A stretch of DNA of 64,000 nucleotides, taken from the NCBI GenBank assembly GCA_029721435.1, contig CM056581.1, forward strand, positions 66,415,712-66,479,711. The letters run 5' to 3'. Below are positions 1-35,505 of this stretch, one piece after another. Within the stretch, counting starts at the first letter, position 1. Each line of letters starts with the position of its first letter. The DNA comes from Gymnothorax reevesii (taxonomy: Eukaryota; Chordata; Actinopteri; Anguilliformes; Muraenidae). The position numbers were made by a program, and so were the translations under genes. The notes below the pieces were generated by a model that saw nothing but the letters and a program-made list of their open reading frames with translations, did no database searches and had not been told where the DNA came from.

Positions 1-244
1 AAAAAGTTAGCTAAGGGGTCATAACAAGGACAGTAAGACACTAGATTAAGCATGGCTATTTGTGGCAAAAGACAACAACAGCAACAAAAGTAAATGAAAT
101 AAAATAAAAATAAAATAAAATCAAGTAAGACCAGACATCAGTCTGAATTAAAAGCAAGTGAGAAAAAATAGGTCTTAAGATTGCAATACAGATGCAATGC
201 AGAGTAAGATCCAGTGTGTGTTGTAACACATTCCTTACATTGAA

Positions 245-505
245 AATATTGAAATTCTCAGCAACTTGTGCCACATTTGCTCCTCTGTCAGTTTGGACCA
301 GATGGGATAGCCTTCATGGCCCTCCTGCATGAATGAGCCTTGGGCGCCCAAAAACCCGTCGCCAGATCATGGTTTGTCCTTCCTTGTACCAGTCAGTAGG
401 TACTCACATTCATGGACAAGGAGCCCCCAGAAGTCATGCTACTTCAGGTATGTTCCAATCTAATTCACTCGTTAGGCCCTCGGAAAAGTTGTTCAGTTCC
501 CATTT
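245..505. repeat. Left half of an old dispersed repeat, split by a Penelope-like element
   Basis: This stretch reads like a dispersed repeat common in fish genomes, and its text resumes at about 3919-4095, on the far side of the Penelope-like element. The 14 bases at 492-505 (TTCAGTTCCCATTT) recur at 3919-3932 and look like the target-site duplication of that insertion. The class of the older repeat is not certain. No open frame of interest is present. Bases 1-244 hold nothing I recognise. Confidence 0.5.
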
Positions 506-506
506 C

Positions 507-838
507 TAGAGAGAGAAGAAAATCCGCACACTGTTGCTGCTCACCGATTTATTAAACACAACGTTTGGACCTCACACGGTCTTTGTCAGGTGTATGTGTC
601 TGTGTCTGTCTGAGTGACAGTTCTTTTATAGAACAGGAAGGGGCGGGCTTAGTGTCAGGTGAAAAACATCAATGTTCCACAACCCCAACAAGTCAGAAAA
701 CAAACACTTAATAATATACAATGACATGTATTGAAAGACAAGAATAAAGACAAGTATAAAACCCACGTAGTGAAAAAAATATATATACATATCACCAGTA
801 CCAGTGTAGTTTCACCGGATAAAAACAAAAATATACAA
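507..838. repeat. Left terminal repeat of the Penelope-like element
   Basis: This is the reverse complement of about 3513-3862 with scattered substitutions. It contains the minus-strand version of a hammerhead-like core at 563-589, here reading CTGACAA and CAAAC, so two normally invariant core positions are changed compared with the right copy. Confidence 0.85.
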
Positions 839-877
839 AAGTAATGGGAAACATTACTACCCAAATTCAGAGTCATC

Positions 878-3184
878 TTATAAAAAGGGTTTGATGTCGA
901 ACTCCTCATTCAGCCCGTATGGGGACATAGTATTGAGATAGTAGATGTAATATGTCTCTCGTTGTAAGAGTAGGCGCTCATGGTTGCCACCTCTTAGAGG
1001 CCTCTCAACCTTTTCAATCCCCATGTATCTCATGGTGCACACACTATGCCCTGCAGCAATGAAGTGCGCCGCGACGGGATTCCGAAAGTCACCGCATCTT
1101 ATATTGCTGCGGTGTTCAGATATGCGGGTGCGTAAGGCTCTATTGGTCTTGCCAACGTAGGCCAGTCCACATGGGCATTTAATCAAATACACAACATGCT
1201 GTGTATTACATGTGATGACACCACGAATATCCAAAGTTTTACCGCTGTGTGGATGTGTGTATGTTTTGCTCCTCTGTGTGTAGCCACATTGAGCGCATTT
1301 GCCGCATTTGTAGTTGCCGTCGGGTATGCTAAAAGACTTCTGTTTTCTAACAGGGGTGTGTGATCTAACTAGCATGTCCCTTAAATTCGGGGCTCGTCTA
1401 AAAACCATGGACGGAGGATCTGTAAATACATTTTTAAGTTTAGGGTCAGTTTCGACTACATGCCAATGTTTGCGTATGGTGTTCCCGAATTCTGAACCAA
1501 GTGGAGAGTATCTGGTAATGCACAATGTGGAGTTGCGCGTACGTTTTTGACCTGCGGGCTTGGGGGCTAAACATTGTTTTTGCGTAATATTGGCAAAACG
1601 CGCGCTTGCTGCGTCTATCCACTCCTTTTTATAACCCCTCTCGTGGAATCATTGTGCAAGATCAGAGGCTTGTGTGGCATATGTGTCATCGGTGCTGCAA
1701 ATTCTTCTTGCACGATGGAATTGGCTTATGGGGAGACTTCTAATAAGGTGGCTAGGATGGTAGCTGTCACCCCGAAGCAAAGTATTCCTATCTGTAGGTT
1801 TGCGGAATAAGTCTGTGTGCACCCTTGTGCCATCTCTGGTGATTAAAACATCCAGAAAGCTGATTCTTGTTGAATGGAAGTCCAGGGTAAAATTTAAATG
1901 ATCTTACACAGAGTTTAAGTATTGATGAAATCGTTTGAGAGACTCTTCATCGCCTTTCCACAATATGAACACATCATCTATGAAGCGTTGGTATAGTAAA
2001 AGGTTATTAAAATGTGGATTTGCCTCCGAATTCAACACAAACAGGTTCTAAAAAAAGCCCATATAGAGGTTTGCATAATTTGGAGCCATGGCGCTACCTA
2101 TGGCTGTCCCTTTGACTTGTACAAAATATTCCACCTTAAAAAGAAAATAATTGGTGGCGAGGACCAAGTGCGCAAGGTCTATGATACACTCTGTGCGCGG
2201 TTTAAGTGCAGGGGCCCTTCCATTTAGAAAAAACTGCATAGCCTCTATGCCGCCATCGTGTGGGATGTTTGTATAGAGGCTAGAGACGTCAAACGTCGCA
2301 AGTAAAATGTCAGTGTCAGGTAAAGTAGTCTTTTGCAGTTTGTTTATTAAATCAATAGAGTCCCTGATGTAGGAGGGTAAGGAACAAACAAAAGGTTTTA
2401 TACAATGGTCAACAAACGTAGAAACATTAGATGTCAGAGACCCAATGCCACTCACTATAGGTCTGCCAAGTAGGGGGGGCGTGTGTGATTTATGCACTTT
2501 AGGCAAGGTATAAATCACTGGAGTCACAGGATGGTCAATTTTCAAGAACCCAAATTCACTTTTATTTATTTCGCCCTGGTCTAACCAAAATTGGAGTTAG
2601 TCGTGAACCATTGTCAGAAATCGCTTCGTTGGATCATTTAACACCTTATTGTAAAAATTAGTATCCCCAAGTTGTCTGTTGATTTCTTGTTCATAATCCG
2701 AGGTGTCCTGTAAAATAATTGCACCACCCTTGTTGGCTGGATAGACAACCACAGGTTTGTCTTTGTTAAGTTCAGTTAAAGCTTCCCTTTCAAGTTTAGA
2801 CATATTGTTGTATACTTTATATTGGCGTTTTTTCTTCAAAGCAGATAGCACGTCTTGTTCCACCAAACGGCAATACGTGTCAAGAGAGACATTCCTGCTC
2901 TTAGGGGGAATGAAGGTGGACTTAGGTCTAAACGTTCCCCTGTCTTGTGCCATGTTGGAAACCTCTGCAATAGAGGTTGAGTCGCCTTCCCTGGTGTTAT
3001 AGTCGGTAGTAGGCTCATTAGTTGGTGCGTTGTGGAACAATTCGTGAAGTCTGAGTCTCCGAAAAAACTTTTGGAAATCAACCACAGTCTCAAAGTCATT
3101 GGTCGAGGCGGTAGGTGCAAAAGACAGCCCTTTACTGAGCGCAGTAGTACAGAGCTCGGTAAGGGGTTTTGAACAGAAGTTCAT
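878..3184 (-). pseudogene. Penelope-type reverse transcriptase / GIY-YIG endonuclease, broken
   Basis: Read from 3184 down, the frame runs to a single stop at 2597-2599 and resumes in the same frame to about 2048. There a T-run frameshift moves it to another frame. One more stop lies near 1910, another near 1650, and the final block is 1525-878. Visible RT motifs are FDVSSLYTNIP (motif A), GTAIGSAMAPNYANLY (motif B) and FIDDVFILW (catalytic motif C, near 1970). The C-terminal block has a CGKCAQC zinc-type pair and a GIY-YIG nuclease (VVYLIKCPCGLAYVGK, R and E further on). The enzyme would normally prime reverse transcription at a nicked target. This copy cannot make it whole. Confidence 0.9.
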
Positions 3185-3498
3185 TACCGTGCTCGGTGTC
3201 TGAGTTGGTACTCGTCGCTTCCTGATGCCCCTCCTACAGCGCTTCCGCCGCGGGGGGTTCCTCTCCGTGCGCGTCCGCCGCTCCTGCCCCTGCCTCTGCC
3301 TCTGCCGCGTTGATGATGGGGGGAGGGGGGGCGGTCTAAAAAACCGCTGTGGCTGTGGGAATCGGAATCGACTGATGAAGAGGAAGGCCAGTCATCTTGA
3401 TGGCGAACATTTTGATGGATAAGTCCAGCCTGAGGTATTGGGGCTGGTGTATCTGTAGTCCTCCTACAGAAATAAACTTTCTCCTTTTGGTAATCCAT
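3184..3498 (-). CDS. Small Arg/Gly/Ser-rich ORF upstream of the Penelope RT
   Basis: This 104-residue open frame has a serine/aspartate-rich middle and an RGRGRGRGRSGG-type basic stretch, which suggests RNA binding. Its stop overlaps the next start as TAATG (3186-3182), an arrangement that could allow termination-reinitiation into the RT frame. It could equally be the N-terminus of one polyprotein separated by a frameshift. No family was recognised. Confidence 0.45.
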   Translation of the reverse strand: MDYQKEKVYFCRRTTDTPAPIPQAGLIHQNVRHQDDWPSSSSVDSDSHSHSGFLDRPPSPHHQRGRGRGRGRSGGRARRGTPRGGSAVGGASGSDEYQLRHRAR

Positions 3499-3512
3499 GG
3501 TGTCCCTGGCGA

Positions 3513-3862
3513 ACTTTTTTTTTGTTTTTATCCGGTGAAACTACACTGGTACTGGTGATATGTATATATATATTTTTCACTACATGGGTTTTATACTTGT
3601 CTTTATTCTTGTCTTTCAATACTTTTTTTTTTTTGGGACATTAATATCATTGTATATTATTAAGTGTTTGTTTTCTGACTTGTTGGGGTTGTGGAACATT
3701 GATGTTTTTCACCTGATACTAAGCCCGCCCCTTCCGGTTCTATAAAAGAACTGTCACTCAGACACAGGCACATACACCTGACGAAGACCATGTGAGGTCG
3801 AAACGTTGTGTTTAATAAATCGGTGAGCAGCAACAGTGTGCGGATTTTCTTCTCTCTCTTTA
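3513..3862. repeat. Right terminal repeat of the Penelope-like element
   Basis: This is the inverted copy of 507-838. It includes the stretch that ends GTGAGCAGCAACAGTGTGCG, shared with the left end. An AATAAA sits near 3813. Confidence 0.85.
3778..3804 (+). ncRNA. Hammerhead-ribozyme-like core in the Penelope terminal repeat
   Basis: CTGACGA (3778-3784) is followed by a short stem, GACC pairing with GGTC, and then GAAAC (3800-3804). This is the order of a hammerhead catalytic core, and hammerhead motifs are established in Penelope-like terminal repeats. An extra A lies between CTGACGA and the stem, and I could not place stems I and III or the cleavage site with confidence. Self-cleavage is unproven. 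Confidence 0.35.
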
Positions 3863-3918
3863 CGTCTTTAATTGATCCAGTACATGTTTATTGGATGTGC
3901 GCGCATCCACACACTACT

Positions 3919-4100
3919 TTCAGTTCCCATTTTTCCCACATCCAACACCTTGATCATGAGAACTGACTGTTCGCTTACCGTCTAAGATCTGTCTGCACAC
4001 ACAGGCATACCATTTTTATGACATAATCAACATTATTTGCTGCACCTGCAAGTGTTTTTGTTTTGGCTCATCAAGGTGAACATCAGATTGCTAATCTAAA
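3919..4100. repeat. Right half of the old repeat split by the Penelope-like element
   Basis: Continues the repeat seen at 245-505 after the duplicated TTCAGTTCCCATTT. It ends in a GTTTTGGCTCATCA-type terminus typical of this fish repeat. Confidence 0.45.
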
Positions 4101-4179
4101 TTCCATACAAACATGTCAGCACTGTTGAGGATGTAATTAACTTTCATGGTTTCCAGACGCCCTAGGTCTGAAATACACT

Positions 4180-4745
4180 TAGCTCAACAAGTGTAAGTCA
4201 CACACTATTATTTTGCAGGATCGCCTTCCGCTTGGATTACAGCATGCATTCACCATGATAACCTTTCGATAAGCTCATACAGTACCACAACATTCATTTC
4301 TGTCCAGAGTTGCATTAATTATTCACCAAGATCTTGTGTTGACGATGGGAGAGTCGGAATGTTGGGTAAAGTCTTCTCCAGCACATCCCAAAGATTCTCA
4401 AAGGGGTTAAGGTCTGGACTCCATGGTGGCCAATCCTTAAATTGATTGTTCTCCCTGAACCACTTATACACGATTTGAGCCCAATGAATCCTGGCATTGT
4501 CATCTTGGAATATCCCCACGCCATCAGGGAAGAAAAAATCCACTGATAGAAAAACCTGGTCATTCAATATATTCTGGTAGTCAGCTCACCTCATTTTATA
4601 GGTCCACACTGCTGCTGAACCTAGACCTGACCAACTGAAACAACCCCAGATCATAACACTGCCCCCACAGGCTTGTACAGTGGGCACTACGCTACTATTC
4701 TTATCCTTTCATTAAGGTTCATGTCCCAGACATTTTGGTGCCCTA
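4180..4745 (-). pseudogene. Tc1/mariner transposase remnant
   Basis: Minus-strand translation shows GGSVMIWGCFSWSG, then FQDDNARIH, then [19 protein letters not shown]. These are the middle and C-terminal DDE blocks of a Tc1-like transposase. A stop lies near 4590 and the N-terminal part is missing or unrecognisable. It would once have cut and pasted the element at TA sites. Confidence 0.8.
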
Positions 4746-4859
4746 AAAGCAGAAACATGTATAAAAATTCTAAAATTTCAACAATGTGAATTTTCTGATA
4801 ATGCCACTATACAGAATGCATAAAGAAGAGAACGATACAGAAACATAAAGCATTGCTGA

Positions 4860-5060
4860 ATACCCTCAGCCAAGGTCAAAGGTCAAATCCAGTAAAAAAC
4901 CTGTCGTTGCACATCTAAGGTTCATAGTGAGTTACCATACCAAATTTGGTGAAGTTGCGATCATTAGTTGCTGAGTATTGACCCGGACAAAGTCATGGGC
5001 AGACAGACACGCAGGTGACGACAATACCCCACTGGCCGAAATTTGGGCCGAGGGGTAAAA
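4860..5060. repeat. Hairpin-ended module (TACCCC...GGGGTA type)
   Basis: The module ends in a hairpin at 5025-5057 (TACCCC...GGCC...GGCC...GGGGTA) just after CAGACAGACACGCAGG-type text. Similar modules lie at 21590-22100 and 35190-35310. It carries a perfect direct repeat of AGGTCA with one base between (4873-4885), a DR1 nuclear-receptor motif. Family not recognised. Confidence 0.55.
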
Positions 5061-5865
5061 ACCAAGCAGTGAAAAACCACCCTTGTTATGGTCATTATTG
5101 GAGGGGGCTGCATTTAATAACATTTCAGAGGAGGAACAATTGACCAGGAGGGGCATGGATAAAGTTTAAATTGACAAGAAAACAACCCAGATCGAGGTTC
5201 AGTGAGTGGCGATTTATAATATACACAAAACACAGTCCTGCAAGGAAAAGAGCTGGTGAAGGGAACCATAGTAATGGTAATCTTACTGTAATGATACAAG
5301 TTATGAAAATTTCTTGTGAAGTTTGACCTTCAAATCACCCAGACTGGGATCCCAAGTGCCCTCACTATACTTAAATCACGGTGAATAAATTAAAATGGTT
5401 CTGAACTCTGATCACACGTTGAGGGTACCAAGGCCTGATTAATAATAAAAAAAAAAAAAGTTATCCAACAGTTTTTGAGAAATAATTTTTAAAATTTCAA
5501 GTCCTAGCTTCACAAAATTTTGAAGGCCCATAAAAATGAACAAAATCAATTCAATAAAAAGAACCGTGTTTTTTTTAAAGCATTTGTAGTCTGGAGATAG
5601 GATCTAGTATGATCTTACAGAGAATTGAAAAATTCATCAAGCCAAAACAAAGATAAAAAATGTTCCTGGTAACCGTTGAAAAACCACGACAATTGTAGGG
5701 CCGGTAAACTCAAAACTGTATGATTACCTGGTTTTACAGAATAATGAGCATTAATCAGCCCAATAAATCATTTCACATAAATACCATATATAAATCTGAA
5801 TATTGCCAATCATCTAATTACATCACTTCACCCAATTCTGAGGTAAAAACCATCAAATAAAAGGG
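5061..5865. other. No recognisable gene
   Basis: AT-rich sequence with short poly-A runs. The open frames here are short and lack recognisable motifs. Confidence 0.6.
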
Positions 5866-6345
5866 ATATTCCACCCAAAAACTATCAATTGTATATCAAT
5901 TATTCATCATTACAGGTCTCAAATGGACAAAATTGTTTCTCACCTGGCGCAACTTTATGGCTACTGGAGAGTTTTGAAAAACTATCCAAATGGCTTTTTT
6001 GGTGGAAGCAAATGGGGGCCACCAGGTCGAAATGGAGAAACTCCACAAAACGGTCGTTGACAAACTTTCAAACGAGCGGACGAGTGGACAAAGCAGACAT
6101 GGATTATACTGGATGATGGGTTGGACGATGGTTTGAAAGTTTGTCAACGAACGTTTTGCAGAGTTTTTCCGTTGCTACTTGGTGGCCCCCATTTGCTTCC
6201 AGCAAAAAAGGAATTTGAATAATTTTTCAAAACTCTCCAATGGCTAAAAAGTTGTGCCAGGTGAAAAACAACTTTGTCCGTTCGGGACCAGTAATGGTGA
6301 GTAATTGATAGACAAATTATACTTTTTGGGTGGAATATCCCTTTA
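5866..6345. repeat. Palindromic MITE
   Basis: Two arms of about 215 bases (5866-6080 and 6123-6345) are inverted copies separated by roughly 40 bases. The ends read AGGGATATTCCACCC and its complement. The structure is that of a non-autonomous foldback element. A clear target duplication was not found. Confidence 0.8.
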
Positions 6346-7370
6346 AAGATGAAACTCTGCACACTGAGCACATATACATTACTTATTTCAACTCTAATAT
6401 GCTGCAGGAGACAGCCAAAATAACTTTGTACATTTTGGCTTGTACACTGGAGTATGCATGAACAGGCGAAATTTGCACATTGTTCAAGCTCACGCACACA
6501 CTTGCACACATGCTTGTGAAGCGCACTTACTGAAGCGCACTCTCCTCAGTACATACTTATTCACGACCTCAAGTAAATGCATATAAACACAATCATTCGC
6601 ATGTTCTTCATCAATTTTGTAATGCTTGTGTACCTACACATGCATGTGCTCATGCTCGTAGCTCACATATACGCTTGTTTTGCATACAATCATTCACATA
6701 CTCAGGCAGACATGCATACCCTTGTTCACAAATTTATGAGTATGCTCGAGATTATATAAGCTTGAGCACTTACTTTTGAGCTCATCCATGCACACACTTG
6801 AGCATAAAGGACCATTAACAGTCATTATGGCGGATGCCCGTCTCTGTACTGAATTTAATTCATTGCTATAAAATACAATTGTATCCATAATTAAAGAGTC
6901 AAACTGAAATGGTTATTAAGGCAGGATTCTGATCCACAACTGTATAGATAATTGTTTTGCATTGCTTCAGAAAAGGGAGAGGTAGATCCCCTAGATAAAA
7001 TACAGCTAAACTGCGTTCACATTTTGATACAGTGCACTCACTGCATGCAGCAACCCTCCTGTACTCTGGTCGATTCATATGTTGCAAACGGCTGCTTCTT
7101 CCCACGTACAGCGGACAAAGCTCCGCCTAAAATACTGCATCGTACAGTATTATCATCGTTTGTCACTTCATTTTGTTTCTCTGAACATATGAAATGACCT
7201 AAAAATTTCAACAGACAGCATTATGTGCCGATTTCACACTGTACATGAAGGTTGGTGTGCAGGTTAGTGTGCGATCCATATACATAACCGATTAACATTT
7301 CAGCACAGGTGCACATCAACAGCAAGATACAAGGTACCAAAAAAGTCCAAATGAAAAAATGTGAACTTTA
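6346..7370. other. No recognisable gene
   Basis: Contains CA/TG-rich text around 6490-6760 (repeated CACACTTG, CATGC and GCTC words) and nothing that reads as coding. It lies just beyond the probable 3' end of tafazzin. Confidence 0.6.
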
Positions 7371-7381
7371 TGTTAAAAACA

Positions 7382-7387
7382 TTTAAT
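7382..7387 (-). terminator. Possible poly(A) signal of tafazzin
   Basis: The minus strand reads ATTAAA, a common variant signal, about 580 bases past the tafazzin stop, followed by a T-rich stretch (7320-7375 on the minus strand). I saw no closer AATAAA. This is a prediction from position only. Confidence 0.35.
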
Positions 7388-7477
7388 TCAAAGACAACAT
7401 GGTTTGGTACTTGAAAGATGAATGGCAACACAGATGGGCTGCTCTTCTAAGAACCAAAAATGGAATGCGCTGGCCTG

Positions 7478-7725
7478 GAGGCCATTTCCTGTTCCTGTGG
7501 GCATGGAAATAGGAAATCTGAGGTTGTAGACCATTTCCTGTTCCTGTTGGCATGGAAATGAGACAGGCAAGGCTGGAGGCAATTTCCTGTTTCTGACTGT
7601 ACTGAAATATGAAAAAGTTCAGGCTGAAGGCCATTTTCTGTTTTATAAAGTATGGAGAGGGAAGGCCTGAAGGCCGTTTCCTGTTCCTGTGGACGTGGAA
7701 GCTGGAGACAATTATCTGTTCCCCC
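7478..7725. repeat. Degenerate ~50-base minisatellite in the tafazzin 3' region
   Basis: About five units share GGCCATTTCCTGTTCCTG followed by a GCATGGAAAT-like tail, starting near 7480, 7530, 7580, 7630 and 7672. Open frames through it are by-products of the repeat. If the poly(A) call is right, the array lies in the tafazzin 3' UTR. Confidence 0.7.
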
Positions 7726-7967
7726 TGAACACAGCGCTGGCGGTGACAGTCGACGCAAAACAGGAAGTTGTCACTCTCAAACCTCAACCATCCAGAGGGC
7801 AGGGCCACACTCACGATGCCCTCCTACGTCAGAGGAGCTCAAGTCTCCGCAGGGCGGACCCAAAGCCGTCAGCCTTTGACCCAGGGTGGCCATGAGCAGT
7901 CCATCGTCTGTGTTGTATGTGTGAACTTTTCAGCTGTGCTTACACACAGGCTGCGCCTGAAGCTTTG

Positions 7968-32551
<24,584 letters not shown>

Positions 32552-33240
32552 CGCTGTCACAGAATCAGGCTCATGAAGGCTGCCATGAAAGCTGGATACT
32601 ACTGAAAGCTGTTCAGCGAGAGGCATATGCCGCACATCAATAAATTACATATCTCTGAAAATCGTTATTATGTGGCATTAGAATGAATGGAACTTACTTC
32701 ACTGAAATGGTTTGCCTCCAGAACAGTAGGACGTACGAATAACACTTCCGACAAAATATTTCTCAGAAAGGAGAAAATCACGACGGAAACATCGCGATCA
32801 TTTTGGTCTAAGTCTAGGCGAGTGATTTGAAAATACAGAGAACTCCTTAAAAAAACGAAATGAACTGGAAATCAAGACTGTAAACTACAAGCTAGCAAGG
32901 TAAATTACAACAATCGAGATTTCCAAAATGAATAAATGGCTGATTATTCCAGTAAAATCATGGGGAGTCGATAGTAGTACGGTAAAAGACCACAGAACAT
33001 CTAACAATTAATCCAGGAGTCAGAACAGTTGATCACCAAATTTACATGCCCGACTAAGTTCTGATGGTAAAAACTGCATTCGAACCATTGCTGCTGCGAG
33101 TGTAATTGGTTAACTCGCAAAAATCGTGAATATTGGATTACTGCCAAATCAAAGTGATAGTGACACAACCTAAAAACAACGAGTCGACATGGTCTACAAC
33201 ATCCACCGCCAATCGTATGCTTCTTATTTTCGAACTCCAT
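32552..33240. other. tafazzin: Tafazzin 5' flank / probable 5' UTR and promoter region
   Basis: Upstream of the ATG on the minus strand. No TATA box was recognised. Several AG sites (for example after ACGATTTTCAG) would allow an upstream non-coding exon to join here. Nothing else was recognised. Confidence 0.4.
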
Positions 33241-33385
33241 CAAGACCTTTTTGGTCTGAAGCTCCGCACCAAATTTGGTTACTGTATCTGTAGTAGTTTC
33301 TGAGTAAAGCTGTCCCCTTTATCCCGGACGGACGGAGGTCAGACCTATATCCCCCTCCCACTTCGTATTGGCGGGGGATAATAAC
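33240..33385. repeat. Hairpin-ended module (ATCCCCC...GGGGGAT type)
   Basis: Ends in the hairpin ATCCCCCTCC...GGCGGGGGAT (33349-33379) preceded by ATCCCGGACGGACGGAGG. Related to the modules at 13298, 15002 and 26132. Confidence 0.6.
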
Positions 33386-33778
33386 ATTTCAGCAGAATGG
33401 TAACGGTACAAGCCAAGGCATCTATCACTCGAGAGATAGCACATAGCATGTCGCCAAGCCACCTACCACACGGTTCACAAGTTCATGTCCGCAGATGCGT
33501 AAAGGAAAAATAACTTTCGTTAAAAATCAGTTATTTGCTGAAGTAATTCACCCTTATTTGTTCGGAAAATCAAGTGTTTAAGAATCACCACCAGAAAACG
33601 CCAACTGGGAACAGAAGAAGCTCACAAAATGATTAAAGTTGACAGAACATGGGACCGGGCAGGACAGACACGGCACAAAGTTTTCACTTCTGGTACGCGC
33701 AGGAAGCGGTACGTCAAAATAAAAGCTGGAATAGATTTAATGAAATAAAGTAGAGCTCAGGAAGGAAAAAAGAATAAA

Positions 33779-34195
33779 ATGAGAGTTGAAAATGGATTTA
33801 AGTATGCTGAGGCTGTTAAGAGGGTAGAGAGAAGTACGTCTGAGGAGACGGCTCTGAAAGAACCAAGATGTGATCGTAATTATATCCGTGTGGATAAAAG
33901 GAGGTTTCTAGCGTTCGTGGCGATGGTTGTAAATTGTGCGAGTGAAATAGAATCGAAGACGGAAAAGATAAAGATGGTTGTTTGTGCAGCAAGGGAATTT
34001 CTTGGGGTGACGGATGTGAGGGGCAAAGATATTCAGGAGATTTTAGAAAAAGGGTTTGGTGGGAGTGGGAGCCAGATTACAACAGAATCGTTATGTTTAG
34101 GTATAGGGCATGTTGTTGCATACTCTTGTACAGTAGGTAGCGGTATGCATCTAAAAGTTGGTTTACAGAAATTAAACCCAAAGAAGAAGAATTAA
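33779..34195 (+). pseudogene. LINE ORF1-like C-terminal fragment
   Basis: A 138-residue frame with FKYAEAVKRVERSTSEETAL and then RRFLAFVAMVVNCASEIESK and AAREFL. The pattern is that of an ORF1-type protein of fish non-LTR elements. A second, diverged copy lies at 40093-40305 on the other strand. Family uncertain. Confidence 0.55.
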
Positions 34196-34199
34196 ATAA

Positions 34200-35113
34200 A
34201 ATCTTGGCTGAATCCAACATACGTAGATATACATAAACATTAAATGGCTAAAGCGCGCCGCGAGCCAATGTGAAGTAACGTCCCAGCTTACTTGGCCAAG
34301 ACGTCGTGACAACGTAACCGGACTACCGTAGATTTGTCGTGACAACCGTAAAAGTGAAATTCCTCGATACGTCGTGGCGACATAACTTCGTAACGCTATC
34401 AGTTCGTCTGATTGGTTGGATTCCTCGTGCTGTAATTCGCATTTGCCCTGCACGACTTAATAGGCCTACTAGTATTCAAAAATATTAATAAGACAATCAA
34501 CTTGGCATACATTGGCACCTGCTTAACCCTGCTCAACTGAGAGCACAAATATTGCAAGTCTGTTAAAAAACCAATTTAATTTGCCACAAAACTTCTTCAG
34601 TCCAGGAATACCCATTTTGGGTGGCTCAGAATGTTACATGCATAATGTGCGTCGCAAAACTGTTAAACCACCTGCTAAGTCAGACATTTCAATTGATGAT
34701 ATAAAATTTATATTCATGTATTAATTATGAACTGTATACATTATGTCTATTTTAAACAGTATATAATACTTTAATTTACAATTATAGTACTTTAATGAAT
34801 TACTAGACAGAAACATGCATTTTGCACCACAAACTATTTTATTAACATTACAAATGGAATATAGAGTCTGCAGAAGTATCCAACACTTTCCTTTTTCACT
34901 AAGGCAAACATCAGTTCAGTTAGGTATATAATCCTACATTCAGAGGGAACCTGATTAGTTGGGTAGTGTATTACAGTGTATAATAATAAAATGTTCAGAA
35001 TGAGCTATCACAGATTTCAGTAGAATTCACCAGTTGGGATGCCCAGTCAGTTCATGAAAATTTAGGCAAAGACTCAATCATGAAAACTGTAACTTTCCAA
35101 AAAAGAAAAGGAT
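34200..35113. other. Unassigned intergenic sequence
   Basis: 34230-34460 is rich in ACGTCGTGAC-like words that resemble text near 40560-40640. The rest is AT-rich without features I can name. Confidence 0.5.
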
Positions 35114-35505
35114 CAGGGGCCTTATTTATAGAAATTTGTGTGAATTTCATACCTAATTAATGCGTACGCACAAAAAAAAAACAAAATAGCCGTGCAATGC
35201 ACGGAATACCCCTCAGCCCGATGTCGTCTCCAAAAACTTCGACGCCCGCCCGCCCAACCGCACGAAGGATAGCAATACCCCGTCAGCCTTGAGGGCTGAG
35301 GGCTAAAAAATCACATTTTGTGGACAATAAGCCAGTTTATAAACCTATGGGTAAAATAAACCATGGAATTTTCATTTATTTAATCGGGATGGACTTGGAA
35401 TTCATTGACATTGTGCATAGTCTTAATAATTTCTCATTTTATAATGTCAAGTTTGTTTTTGTAAATCAACCTACGCCTACGCACCGATTATAAATGAGGC
35501 CCCTG
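35114..35505. mobile_element. MITE with GGGGCC termini and an embedded hairpin module
   Basis: The ends CAGGGGCCTTATTTATA and the complement of TATAAATGAGGCCCCTG are inverted, followed by TGCGTACGCA-like subterminal text, a widespread fish MITE. A hairpin module (about 35190-35310, hairpin 35276-35305) is inserted in it. Confidence 0.7.

Larger units (their letters stand above)
506..3918 (-). mobile_element. Penelope-like retroelement, nearly full length, minus strand
   Basis: The element is about 3.4 kb. It is bounded by a probable 14-base target-site duplication (492-505 and 3919-3932) and by inverted terminal repeats at about 507-838 and 3513-3862. It encodes, on the minus strand, a small Arg/Gly/Ser-rich ORF, then a Penelope-type reverse transcriptase followed by a GIY-YIG endonuclease. 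Reverse transcriptase plus a C-terminal GIY-YIG nuclease is the hallmark of Penelope-like elements, and terminal repeats in either orientation are known for the group. A short unique tail of about 55 bases lies outside the right repeat. In-frame stops and a frameshift make this copy non-coding as a whole. Confidence 0.9.

Noticed and set aside
7383..7814. 143-residue minus-strand frame
   Set aside because: It reads through the 50-base minisatellite; repeated HxHxNRKR peptides come from the repeat, not from a gene.
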